This document shows, in pieces, positions 1 to 7,951 of a stretch of DNA of 64,000 bases; positions within the stretch are counted from its first letter, which is position 1, and each line of letters opens with the position of its first letter. The stretch is from Desulfospira joergensenii DSM 10085. Lineage in GTDB: Bacteria > Desulfobacterota > Desulfobacteria > Desulfobacterales > Desulfobacteraceae. A program made the translations under genes and the position numbers. The notes below the pieces were generated by a model. That model was not told the DNA's origin. It did no database searches and was given only the letters and a program-made list of their open reading frames with translations. The stretch lies in NCBI RefSeq assembly GCF_000420085.1, contig NZ_ATUG01000002.1, positions 186,001 through 250,000 on the forward strand, read 5' to 3'.

Positions 1-635
1 AGGGCGCCGATGACCACGGAAATCAATATGGCGGCCAAGGTCATCATGGCGCTTTCCCACTGGCCGAACACGGCCAGGTAAACAAATGCCGAACCCGAAA
101 GCAGGGCAAGTCCCCAGCCTTTCACGAAATGGCCGATAATGGCGATCATGCCCACCACGGCAATCCAGGGCAGATGGGGGATATGCAGGGTGGTTTCACC
201 GCCCAGCACCAGGTCACCGCCGGTGGCTAAAATACCTATGGCCCATTTCATGGGCCATTCAAGGAGCCAGGCCAGGGACCGGGTCATTTCCTTGAACGTG
301 AACAGGCCGAAGCTCAGATCATTGATCAGCCAGTTCATGAAATGATTCAGGCCGTCTTTAACCGGGAATATCCAGGCGTCCGGGAAAACCGCGACCCAGG
401 GCGGCTCAGGACAACGGGCCGTGGCCCAGAGCAGGAACACGGCCGGCCACAGCCATCGGGTGAGGGGGATGGTTTTCAGGTTTTCCAGAAGAAGCTGCAG
501 GGCCCTCAGCAACGGGGCCTCCCGGTTCACCGGCTCCAGGGGGACACTCTCTTCAACGGGCCGGCCCATGGGGGGGACAGACGGCAAAGGCACTTTAAAC
601 AATCCGGGAATGGTTCCTATTTCATTGGCACTCAT
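1..635 (-). CDS. proW: Glycine betaine/proline ABC transporter permease (partial)
   Basis: This is the inner-membrane permease of a ProU/OpuA-type osmoprotectant importer. Its 3' end lies beyond the left edge, so only about the first 211 residues are visible. Reading the reverse complement from the ATG at 635 gives an uninterrupted frame: a short cytoplasmic N-terminus, then hydrophobic stretches typical of ProW (tryptophan-rich helices followed by small-residue membrane segments). The start codon lies inside the end of the upstream ATPase gene, overlapping it by 14 bp, which suggests translational coupling. The order binding protein, ATPase, permease is an atypical but known arrangement for this transporter class. 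The assignment rests on gene context plus membrane character, because the conserved permease signature loop is not reached in the window. Confidence 0.85.
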   Translation of the reverse strand, partial: MSANEIGTIPGLFKVPLPSVPPMGRPVEESVPLEPVNREAPLLRALQLLLENLKTIPLTRWLWPAVFLLWATARCPEPPWVAVFPDAWIFPVKDGLNHFMNWLINDLSFGLFTFKEMTRSLAWLLEWPMKWAIGILATGGDLVLGGETTLHIPHLPWIAVVGMIAIIGHFVKGWGLALLSGSAFVYLAVFGQWESAMMTLAAILISVVIGA

Positions 636-1716
636 TTAGGCTAACCTCTTCTCCAAGAAGGACCCGGAGAGCGTCCTGCATGGTGATCTCTCCGACAATC
701 CGGTCCGTCCCGTCGGTCACGGGAATGGGTGTCCGCTGGTCAAGGAACCGGCAGAGGAGGGCTTCAATCTTGGTGTCTCCGGTCACCGGTTTGCCAGAGG
801 GTACCCCTTTTGAAGATCCGTCCACCGGGGTCATCAGGGTGGCGGCGGACACAACCTTTGCCCGGGGAACCTTTTGGGTGAATTCCGAAACATAAGAATC
901 CGCCGGCTGCAGCACCAGTTCTTCCGGGGTGCCCACCTGGATGATTTCCCCGTCTTTCATGATGGCGATCCGGTCTGCCAGCCGGATGGCTTCGTCAAAA
1001 TCATGGGTAATAAATACGATGGTTTTGTGGAGGACTTTCTGGAGCCGTAAAAATTCATCCTGCATTTCCGCCCGGATGAGCGGGTCCAGGGCTGAAAAGG
1101 GCTCGTCCAGAAACCAGACCTCCGGTTCCACGGCCAGGGACCTGGCAATACCGACCCGCTGCTGTTCCCCGCCGGACAGCTCCCTGGGGAAATAATTTTC
1201 CCGGCCTTTGAGCCCCACCAGTTCGATCATCAGCTCGGCCTCTTCTTCCCGGACAAACCTGGCCACCCCCTGAACCTCCAGGGGGAAGGCCACGTTGTCC
1301 AGGACGTTCCGATGGGGCAGGAGGCCGAAGTTCTGGAACACCATGCCCATTTTTTTCCGGCGGATACGGATGAGGGTCTTCTCGTCGGCTTTGAGAAGAT
1401 CCATGCCGTCAAAAAGGATCTCCCCGGCCGTGGGTTCGATCAGCCGGGACATATTCCGGACCAGGGTGGATTTCCCGGAACCGGACAATCCCATGATAAC
1501 GAAGATCTCCCCTTCATAGATATCCAGGGATACATCCCGGGTGGCGCCGATCAACCCGGCGCCACAGATCTCCTCATAGGTCGGCTGATAACCGTGCTCG
1601 GCAAGAAATTGCTTTGGATGGATTCCAAAGAGCTTCCATACGTTGCGGCAGGCCAGTTTAACGGCCCCTTCGGTCGATTTTTCAGCTTTGGGAGCGGTCA
1701 TCTCTATTTGACCCAT
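622..1716 (-). CDS. proV: Glycine betaine/proline ABC transporter ATP-binding protein
   Basis: This 364-residue ATPase powers osmoprotectant import. It has a Walker A motif GLSGSGKST at residues 76-84, an ABC signature LSGGEQQR from about 180, and Walker B WFLDEP near 201-206 followed by the D-loop and switch His (THDF, near 238). The N-terminal extension of about 60 residues, with a K-x-F-G-x-x-P stretch, is typical of ProV and OpuAA. The tail after residue 285 is shorter than a full CBS pair. It ends in a single CBS-like segment (PIPVTDGTDRIVGEITMQDAL), so the osmosensing CBS module may be reduced. The gene overlaps proX by 13 bp and proW by 14 bp, so the three are almost certainly one transcript. 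Family assignment is firm. The substrate (betaine, proline or a related quaternary amine) is inferred. Confidence 0.93.
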   Translation of the reverse strand: MGQIEMTAPKAEKSTEGAVKLACRNVWKLFGIHPKQFLAEHGYQPTYEEICGAGLIGATRDVSLDIYEGEIFVIMGLSGSGKSTLVRNMSRLIEPTAGEILFDGMDLLKADEKTLIRIRRKKMGMVFQNFGLLPHRNVLDNVAFPLEVQGVARFVREEEAELMIELVGLKGRENYFPRELSGGEQQRVGIARSLAVEPEVWFLDEPFSALDPLIRAEMQDEFLRLQKVLHKTIVFITHDFDEAIRLADRIAIMKDGEIIQVGTPEELVLQPADSYVSEFTQKVPRAKVVSAATLMTPVDGSSKGVPSGKPVTGDTKIEALLCRFLDQRTPIPVTDGTDRIVGEITMQDALRVLLGEEVSLNECQ

Positions 1717-2663
1717 TCCTTCCAGACGGCTTCATGGGTTTTCAGGTATTCGGCCACAACTTTTTCCAGTTTTTCTCCGTCCAGGTCGATTTTGGCGATC
1801 ATCTCCCCCATTTCCTTGTTTTCGATGTGGAATGCCTTGATGGCCTTATGGGCACCCGGCCATTTGTCCTTGAGACCGGCCCAGGCAACCTTTTTAATCC
1901 ATCCGGCCGGTTTGCCGCAGTCATAGGCCATCTTCGGGTTGCTTCCCCAGGAAGGATCTTCGTAACACTTATCCGTATATTCGGGGAACTTGATCCACTC
2001 CCCCTTGTACTTAATAGGAACCCAGTGGGGGGTGTATACCCAGAGAAGGATCGGGGCTTTCCGCTGGTATGCGGAGGTGAGTTCGGCAAACAGGGCCGCA
2101 TCGGTTCCGGCATGGACCACCTCGTAATTCAGGCCCAGGGCCTTGACCCGTTCCTCGTCAAAGCCGCCCCATGTAACCGGTGCGCATAGATAGCGCCCCT
2201 TGGGAGAGGTTTCCGGAGTGGCAAAAAGTTCGGCGCATTTGTTCAGAGCCTTCCAGTCCGGGAGGCCCGGACATTTTTCTTTCATATAGGCCGGATACCA
2301 CCACTCTTCCTTGGCAAACAGACCGGTTTCCCCAAGATCTTCGGTCTTGCCCGTGGCCAGGGACTTCAGCATGGCCTGCTTTCCGGTGGTTTCCCAGATC
2401 TCCATGGCAAGGTGCAGATCTCCGGATTCCAATCCTGCAAACTGGGCAATATAATCGGCAGTGACATATTTGATATGATAGCCCATGGATTGGAGGACCT
2501 GTCCCATTAAATGACTGGTCACCAGCTGACCGGTCCAGTCATGGAGGGTGATTTTAATGGGTTCATCCGATTCCGGAGACCCGGAAAACGCAGGCATTGG
2601 AGCGAAAATCATCACAGCAAGAATCATCCACATAGAAACGTGAACACAAAATCTTTTCATCAT
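1704..2663 (-). CDS. proX: Glycine betaine-type substrate-binding protein
   Basis: This is the periplasmic binding protein (319 residues) of the osmoprotectant transporter and the first gene of the minus-strand operon. An N-terminal signal peptide (basic MMKRF, a hydrophobic core, then FSG near residues 26-28) directs export. The mature part opens with IKITLHDWTGQL, the usual beginning of OpuAC-type domains, and is rich in Trp and Tyr, as expected for an aromatic cage that binds quaternary amines. A ribosome site AAGGAAAG lies just before the double ATG at 2663/2660. Imported glycine betaine could serve as osmolyte or as a methyl donor. However, no MttB-type betaine methyltransferase is in this window, so the catabolic link is only inference. 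Confidence 0.9.
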   Translation of the reverse strand: MMKRFCVHVSMWMILAVMIFAPMPAFSGSPESDEPIKITLHDWTGQLVTSHLMGQVLQSMGYHIKYVTADYIAQFAGLESGDLHLAMEIWETTGKQAMLKSLATGKTEDLGETGLFAKEEWWYPAYMKEKCPGLPDWKALNKCAELFATPETSPKGRYLCAPVTWGGFDEERVKALGLNYEVVHAGTDAALFAELTSAYQRKAPILLWVYTPHWVPIKYKGEWIKFPEYTDKCYEDPSWGSNPKMAYDCGKPAGWIKKVAWAGLKDKWPGAHKAIKAFHIENKEMGEMIAKIDLDGEKLEKVVAEYLKTHEAVWKEWVK

Positions 2664-3151
2664 AGATCTTTCCTTAATTTGGGGTTATGGTTATAAGATG
2701 ATTCAGCAGCAAGGCCCTTTTGATTCGACGGAAAAAATTTTTATCCTTTTTATTCATGGGGCCTTCGCTGCTGTCGATAGGCGGTTATCCAGGCCAAAAT
2801 GCAAAATGACCGTTCATCATGATTCATGGGATGAACTTTTTTTTCTTTTAAGTGTCACAACCGGAAAAAGCATTTTATATGCCACAAACAATCATTTTTA
2901 AAGAAAAGAGGGATAAAGTACTAATATATAAGAATATTAAAAATATTTTACTGAGGCGGAGAGACAGGATTCAAGGGGAACGAATTACAAAAATGTGGTT
3001 TTGATGTTGGCATCGAACAAATTTGAAATATCGGGAATTTTACAGAGAAGAGACCATTTTGTTATCCAATATACTGGGATTTATAGCAAGAAATAAAATT
3101 TCCTGATAGTAAAAATATTTGCAATTTCTGCCGGGGCAGCAGATCCGTGTT

Positions 3152-3177
3152 GTAAAAACACAAATTTGTGTTTTTAC
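3152..3177. promoter_or_regulatory. Perfect 26-bp palindrome, possible operator
   Basis: The half-site GTAAAAACACAAA is followed directly by its exact complement, with no spacer, giving perfect dyad symmetry. A loop-free palindrome fits a homodimeric regulator site better than an RNA terminator. It is about 490 bp upstream of proX and 375 bp upstream of the radical SAM gene, so the regulated gene is uncertain. Confidence 0.45.
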
Positions 3178-3454
3178 TGATCCCATACCTCTTTCTCATG
3201 AAAGGCCGGCTTGTGAGGGTTTAGATCAAGCTCCCATGGACAATCAAGCTCACCCCCAACGGAAACGCCACAGCTTGAAAGCCCTGACACTGGCTGCTAC
3301 ACATGGGGCTGTGGTGAAATTCGCAAAAAAGCCTGTTGCCGATTGCAGAATCCATTCCCAAAGGCGGTACAGATTAAAATGGAAGTGATTTGATGGATAA
3401 GATCAGAATGAAAAATATAAAAGAGGCCTGCCTGCCCGGGAAGAAAGAATTCAC

Positions 3455-3478
3455 CCCCTGGAAAATCATTTCCAGGGG
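3455..3478 (+). other. Leader hairpin before the YgiQ gene
   Basis: A perfect 10-bp stem (CCCCTGGAAA paired with TTTCCAGGGG) with loop ATCA lies 74 bp before the radical SAM start codon. It is followed by an A-rich run rather than a T run, so it is not a normal terminator on the plus strand. A role in mRNA stability is possible but unproven. Confidence 0.35.
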
Positions 3479-3551
3479 AAAACAAAAAAACCCTTTGCAG
3501 GAGACAGGCGTGCCTGCCCTCCATGAACCCATAATAACGGAGGTATAGGCC

Positions 3552-5342
3552 ATGTTTATCCCCACCACCCGGGAAGAGATGGGCAAACTTGGCTGGAAAG
3601 TCCTGGATGTTGTCCTGGTCACCGGGGACGCCTATATGGATTCCCCGTTCATGGGGGTGTCCGTGATCGGGAAAATTCTGATGGACAGGGGCTTTAAGGT
3701 AGGGATCATTGCCCAGCCGGATATTGACAGCGACCGGGATATTACAAGGCTGGGGGAGCCCAGGGTTTTCTGGGGCATTACCGGCGGGGCCGTGGATTCC
3801 ATGGTGGCCAATTATACCGCTTCCGGGAAGTTCAGGAAACAGGATGATTATACCCCCGGCGGAGTCAACAACAGGCGGCCGGACCGGGCCGTGATCGTAT
3901 ACGCCAATCTGGTCCGCAGGTTTTTTAAACCCACGGTCCCCCTTGTCCTGGGGGGGATTGAGGCCAGTCTCCGGCGCATCGCCCATTATGACTTCTGGTC
4001 CAATAAGATCAGAAGGTCCATCCTCTTTGATGCCAGGGCCGATTACCTGGTATTCGGCATGGGCCACGCAAGCACCCTGGAACTTGCCCTGGCCCTGAAA
4101 AAAGGGGAGGATCCCTCCGCCATCCAAGGCATTGCATATATTACCAAGACAAAAAAGGGCCTGGAACTGCCTTCCTTTGAAGAGGTTCAAAAGGACAAAA
4201 AGGCCTATGCCGAAAGTTTTATCCAATTCTACGACAATATGGATCCGGTAACGGCCCAGGGCCTCTGCCAGAGGCACAACGACCGGTTCCTGAAGATCAA
4301 TCCCCCCCGGCCCGCACCCACAACCCGGGAGCTGGACCAGATCCATGACCTCAATTTTGAGCGGGATCTTCATCCCTTTTACAGGGCCATGGGGGATGTC
4401 AGGGCCATGGAGACCATCCGGTTTTCCATTCCAACCCATATCGGATGTTACGGAGAGTGTAACTTCTGCGCCATTGCCGTCCACCAGGGCCGGACCGTCA
4501 CCTCCAGGAGCGAAGCATCCATCCTCAGGGAGGCAGAGGAACTGACCCGGCTGCCCGGATTTCGGGGCATAATCCTGGATCTTGGCGGTCCCACGGCCAA
4601 TATGTACGGATTTGAGTGCAAAAAAAAGCTGACCCAGGGGGCATGCAGGGACAAGAGATGCCTTTTTCCCAGGATCTGCCCCAGTCTCAAACCGGACCAT
4701 TCGGGCCAGATCCGCCTGCTCGGAAAGATCCAGGCCCTGGACAGGGTGAAAAAAGTCTTTGTCAATTCCGGCATCCGGCATGATCTGATTCTAGCGGACA
4801 GGGCCCATGGCAGGGCCTATCTTGAGAGGATCTGCAAAGACCACGTATCCGGTCAGATGAAGGTGGCGCCGGAGCATACCCAGACCCATGTCCTGGATCT
4901 CATGGGCAAGCAGAACATCCAGGATCTGCTTGAATTTAAGAAGGCCTTTGACCGGATCTCGGCCGGAGCCGGGAAAAAACAGTTTCTGACCTATTATTTT
5001 ATTGCGGCCCATCCCGGATCCACCCGGCAGGACATGACGGCGGCAAAGGAGTTCTGCCGGGAGCATCTGAACATCCATCCCGAGCAGGTCCAGATTTTTA
5101 CCCCCACTCCCTCAACCTTTTCCTCCCTCATGTACTATACCGGAACCCGTCCCCTTACCGGAGAAAAGATCTTTGTGGAAAAAGATCCCCGGGAAAAAGA
5201 GAGACAAAAAGAGATTCTGACCCGAAAACCGGGCCGGTCCAGAAAAGCCCGTCCCGGAAAACCTGTAAAAAAATTCCCGCCTCTAAAAAAAGGATTTCAT
5301 CCAGGAAAAAAGAGCAGCCCAAAGAACCAAAGAAAGCCCTGA
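3552..5342 (+). CDS. YgiQ family radical SAM protein
   Basis: A 596-residue protein of the UPF0313/YgiQ family. It begins with the family's typical MFIPTTREEMGKLGW and has a cobalamin-binding-like N-terminal half. The radical SAM cluster motif C-Y-G-E-C-N-F-C has its cysteines at residues 299, 303 and 306. Downstream are the usual YgiQ blocks, including an HYDFWSNK segment before the barrel and the MKVAPEHT stretch within it. The C-terminal 60 residues are very rich in Lys, Arg and Pro and look disordered, possibly binding nucleic acid. The start is supported by GGAGG spaced before the ATG. The reaction catalysed by YgiQ proteins is not established. The gene stands alone, and the regulator gene downstream has its own promoter. 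Confidence 0.92.
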   Translation: MFIPTTREEMGKLGWKVLDVVLVTGDAYMDSPFMGVSVIGKILMDRGFKVGIIAQPDIDSDRDITRLGEPRVFWGITGGAVDSMVANYTASGKFRKQDDYTPGGVNNRRPDRAVIVYANLVRRFFKPTVPLVLGGIEASLRRIAHYDFWSNKIRRSILFDARADYLVFGMGHASTLELALALKKGEDPSAIQGIAYITKTKKGLELPSFEEVQKDKKAYAESFIQFYDNMDPVTAQGLCQRHNDRFLKINPPRPAPTTRELDQIHDLNFERDLHPFYRAMGDVRAMETIRFSIPTHIGCYGECNFCAIAVHQGRTVTSRSEASILREAEELTRLPGFRGIILDLGGPTANMYGFECKKKLTQGACRDKRCLFPRICPSLKPDHSGQIRLLGKIQALDRVKKVFVNSGIRHDLILADRAHGRAYLERICKDHVSGQMKVAPEHTQTHVLDLMGKQNIQDLLEFKKAFDRISAGAGKKQFLTYYFIAAHPGSTRQDMTAAKEFCREHLNIHPEQVQIFTPTPSTFSSLMYYTGTRPLTGEKIFVEKDPREKERQKEILTRKPGRSRKARPGKPVKKFPPLKKGFHPGKKSSPKNQRKP

Positions 5343-5363
5343 GTCCTTCCTGGAAAATCAAAA

Positions 5364-5378
5364 AATGGTTTAACCATT
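5364..5378. promoter_or_regulatory. GntR/FadR-type operator candidate
   Basis: AATGGTT and AACCATT flank a central T, containing the TGGT-N3-ACCA core that FadR/PdhR-family regulators commonly recognise. It lies just upstream of a promoter-like sequence and about 80 bp before a GntR/FadR-type gene, so autoregulation is the simple reading. Confidence 0.55.
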
Positions 5379-5384
5379 ATCTAA

Positions 5385-5413
5385 TTGACATACACCCGTT
5401 TAAATGATTAAAA
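5385..5413 (+). promoter_or_regulatory. Sigma-70-like promoter of the GntR gene
   Basis: A consensus -35 TTGACA is followed after 17 bp by TTAAAA as the -10 box, 47 bp before the GntR start codon and immediately downstream of the operator-like palindrome. The -35 is a perfect match and the -10 is weak. Confidence 0.5.
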
Positions 5414-5459
5414 AACAGGGAGATCCATTTAACCAAACATTGACGAAACGGACGGGAGA

Positions 5460-6176
5460 ATGTTTAAACAAGCCAAACAGAACCGGGTATTCCAGGATGT
5501 GGTCGAACAGATACAGGATGCCATATTGAGCGGAAAGCTTTCGCCGGGGGAGCGCCTGCCCGCCGAGCGGGATCTCAAGGACATGTTCAACACCAGCCGG
5601 GGAACCCTGAGGGAGGCCCTTCGGGTTCTCGAGCAGAAAGGTCTCATTGAGATCAAACTGGGCGTGTCAGGGGGGGCCATTGTCAAACCCATTGATTCCG
5701 AACCCATGGCAGAGTCCCTGGCCCTGTTGATCCGGTCGGGCAAGATATCCCTGGAGCATCTATCGGAGTTCAGGATCAAGATCGAAGGCAGCCTGACGGC
5801 ACTGGCCACGGAAAGGGCCACCCCCGAGGATATCCGTGAGATGGAGCGGCTTTTTGCCCAGGCCAAGGTCTTTTTTGAACAGGGGGACTGGGAAAATTTT
5901 CTGAAAACCGACGAGGCCATGCACACCTATATCGGTATCATGTCCGGAAACCCGGTCTTCCAGTTCATCCAGAAGAGTATCCATGACAATATTCATCAAT
6001 ATTATCAGGTTTATCTTCCCATGAACCATGAGCGGACCCTGGAAAACTTGAACGACTTTCAAAAGATCATCCAAGCCATGAAGATCCGGGACAGTGTCAA
6101 GGCCTCAGACATCATCATGGACCATGTGAAGCGGTTCACTAAAAAAATGCAGAAAAAGTCCCACCAGCCCTCCTAA
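5460..6176 (+). CDS. GntR/FadR-family transcriptional regulator (FCD domain)
   Basis: A 238-residue DNA-binding regulator. The N-terminal winged helix contains the classic GntR pattern: an ILSGKLSPGERLPAERDL segment, then SRGTLREALRVLEQKGLIE at about residues 40-65. The C-terminal FCD ligand-binding domain follows, with scattered His, Asp and Arg residues that usually bind a metal and a small carboxylate effector. A GGGAG ribosome site precedes the ATG. Upstream are a TGGT-N3-ACCA palindrome and a -35/-10 pair. The next gene, a PLP aminotransferase on the same strand 91 bp downstream, is the likely target. FadR-subfamily proteins often sense amino or organic acids, but the effector cannot be read from the sequence. 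Confidence 0.9.
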   Translation: MFKQAKQNRVFQDVVEQIQDAILSGKLSPGERLPAERDLKDMFNTSRGTLREALRVLEQKGLIEIKLGVSGGAIVKPIDSEPMAESLALLIRSGKISLEHLSEFRIKIEGSLTALATERATPEDIREMERLFAQAKVFFEQGDWENFLKTDEAMHTYIGIMSGNPVFQFIQKSIHDNIHQYYQVYLPMNHERTLENLNDFQKIIQAMKIRDSVKASDIIMDHVKRFTKKMQKKSHQPS

Positions 6177-6219
6177 AGAAAGTCTTGCATAATTCTTAAC
6201 AAGTCTCTACACTTGCATC

Positions 6220-6237
6220 TAATCAAATAATTGATTA
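6220..6237. promoter_or_regulatory. Inverted repeat upstream of the aminotransferase
   Basis: TAATCAA and TTGATTA flank ATAA, and a further half-site-like CTAATCAT follows at about 6242-6249. The element sits 30-50 bp before the start codon, where a repressor would overlap the promoter. It differs from the TGGT-N3-ACCA site of the preceding regulator gene, so it may belong to another factor. Confidence 0.35.
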
Positions 6238-6267
6238 ATTTTCTAATCATATGTTCAGGAGAAACCT

Positions 6268-7608
6268 ATGAATCCCCCCATTGATCCCAAAATCGTAAAA
6301 CAGGAAATTGACGCCATGGGCCTTGAATCCGTGGGTATGGCCTCCATCCGGGAGCTGAACCGGATCGTCAACAATATAGAGACCGCATCCCGGGAAAAAT
6401 TCATCCGCATGGAAATGGGCGTGCCCGGGTTGGATCCCCCTCAGATCGCCGTAAATTCAGAAATTGAAGCCTTGAAAAAAGGCGTGGGTTCCAAATACCC
6501 GCCCTTTGACGGAATCCCTGAACTGAAAACCGAAATCTCCGGGTTTGTCAAAAATTATCTGGACAAAGAGATCAATCCCATCTCCTGCTTTCCCACGGTG
6601 GGCTCCATGCAGGGCTGCTTCATGGCCATGATGTGCACCACCCGGAGGATGCGGGGAAAAGACAAGATCCTGTTCATCGACCCCGGGTTCCCGGTAAACA
6701 AGAACCAGGCCCGGGTCCTGGGGGTTCCCTTTGAAAATTTTGACGTCTATGAGTATCGGGGGGAAAAGCTTCGGGGCAAACTCGAATCCTATTTGAAGCA
6801 GGGGGACGTGGCAGCCATCATGTACTCCAATCCCAACAACCCTGCCTGGATCTGCTTTACGGATACCGAACTTGAGATCATCGGTGACCTGGCCACCCGG
6901 TATGACTGCATTGTTCTGGAAGATCTAGCCTATTTTGGTATGGATTTCAGAATGGACTATTCAGCACCGGGACAGCCTCCTTTTATTCCGACGGTGGCCC
7001 GGTATACGGAAAATTACATCCTTCTTATCTCCAGCTCAAAGTCCTTTTCCCTGGCCGGCCAGCGCATCGGCATGACCGCCATCCCGGACAGCCTCTTCAA
7101 CTCCGAGGGGGACAACCTGAGACCCTGGTTCAACACGGATAATTTCGGGTACGCCTATATCTTCGGGGCCATGTATGCCTTAAGCTCCGGGGTCTCCCAT
7201 TCCAACCAGTACGGACTCCTGGGTCTGCTCAAGGCCGTCAACCGGGGAGAGTACAATTTTGTGGAGGAGGTCAAAGAGTACGGAGACCGGGCCCGGGCCA
7301 TGAAAAAGTACTTTACGGACAACGGGTTTCATATTGTCTATGACATGGATGACGGGCAGAAAATAGCAGACGGCTTCTATTTCACCATCTCATACCCGGG
7401 GTTTACAGGAGTCGAACTGGTGGAGGAACTGCTCTACTACGGCATCAGCGCCATATCCCTGACCACCACGGGCTCGGACCGCCACGAAGGCCTGCGGGCC
7501 TGTGTCTCCCAGACCGGAAAGGACCGGTTCCCGGACCTGGAACAGAGGCTGGTCCGGTTCCGGGAGGATCACCCCAAAGGATCTGATTTTAAGATTATTC
7601 ATTCTTAA
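6268..7608 (+). CDS. PLP-dependent class I/II aminotransferase
   Basis: A 446-residue fold-type I aminotransferase. The Schiff-base lysine is K258 in SSSKSFSLAGQRIG, and the upstream NPNNPAW block and ED-x-x-YFGMDF stretch correspond to the conserved Asn and Asp/Tyr cofactor contacts. It is longer than a typical AspC (about 400) because of an N-terminal helical extension. An AGGAGAAACCT ribosome site precedes the ATG. It follows a GntR/FadR-type regulator and is followed by a strong bidirectional terminator, so regulator plus enzyme form a small unit. The amino donor is unknown. The C-terminal part carries no residue pattern that lets me choose between aspartate, aromatic and branched-chain substrates. 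Confidence 0.88.
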   Translation: MNPPIDPKIVKQEIDAMGLESVGMASIRELNRIVNNIETASREKFIRMEMGVPGLDPPQIAVNSEIEALKKGVGSKYPPFDGIPELKTEISGFVKNYLDKEINPISCFPTVGSMQGCFMAMMCTTRRMRGKDKILFIDPGFPVNKNQARVLGVPFENFDVYEYRGEKLRGKLESYLKQGDVAAIMYSNPNNPAWICFTDTELEIIGDLATRYDCIVLEDLAYFGMDFRMDYSAPGQPPFIPTVARYTENYILLISSSKSFSLAGQRIGMTAIPDSLFNSEGDNLRPWFNTDNFGYAYIFGAMYALSSGVSHSNQYGLLGLLKAVNRGEYNFVEEVKEYGDRARAMKKYFTDNGFHIVYDMDDGQKIADGFYFTISYPGFTGVELVEELLYYGISAISLTTTGSDRHEGLRACVSQTGKDRFPDLEQRLVRFREDHPKGSDFKIIHS

Positions 7609-7672
7609 TTGTAAGACCCGGACAATTGCCGGCGGACTCCGGCTCAAAAAGGCGAAGCCGGACGATTTCGAT

Positions 7673-7704
7673 AAAAAGACAGGGAAAATTCCCCCTGTCT
7701 TTTT
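7673..7704. terminator. Bidirectional intrinsic terminator
   Basis: AAAAAGACAGGG pairs perfectly with CCCTGTCTTTTT around an 8-nt loop, 65 bp after the aminotransferase stop codon. The T tract on the plus strand and matching A tract on the other strand make it usable in both directions. The rest of 7609-7951 holds only the leader of the chemoreceptor gene. Confidence 0.85.
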
Positions 7705-7951
7705 GTTTTCCGGCCGTGCCGGATATTGGATCCCGGCCAGGATGGCAGACAAAGAGGATCGTTTTCAGGACAATCTTCTCAAACCACAGACCACAGGGAA
7801 CTTCCGGCCGGAAAGTCCAAATCCTGTTCCTGTAAAATCAGGGGATATCTTGATTCTAATATAAAAATCATGGAGTTGGGATTATAAAACTGATATAGAT
7901 GCAGCTTTACTAAAAGCTAATTTTACGGATATCTCATAAGGAGAAAAAGCC

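Larger units (their letters stand above)
2664..3551. other. Gene-poor A+T-rich region between proX and the radical SAM gene
   Basis: About 890 bp without a convincing gene. Open frames here are short and lack ribosome sites and recognisable motifs. The left half is A+T-rich and presumably holds the proX promoter. The right half holds a perfect 26-bp palindrome (3152-3177) and a leader hairpin (3455-3478). The GC-richer stretch 3180-3420 has some coding character on the plus strand but no start or homologue I recognise, so it may be a decayed gene. Confidence 0.5.

Noticed and set aside
3297..4781. 494-codon minus-strand frame
   Set aside because: Antisense shadow of the YgiQ gene, which has intact radical SAM motifs.
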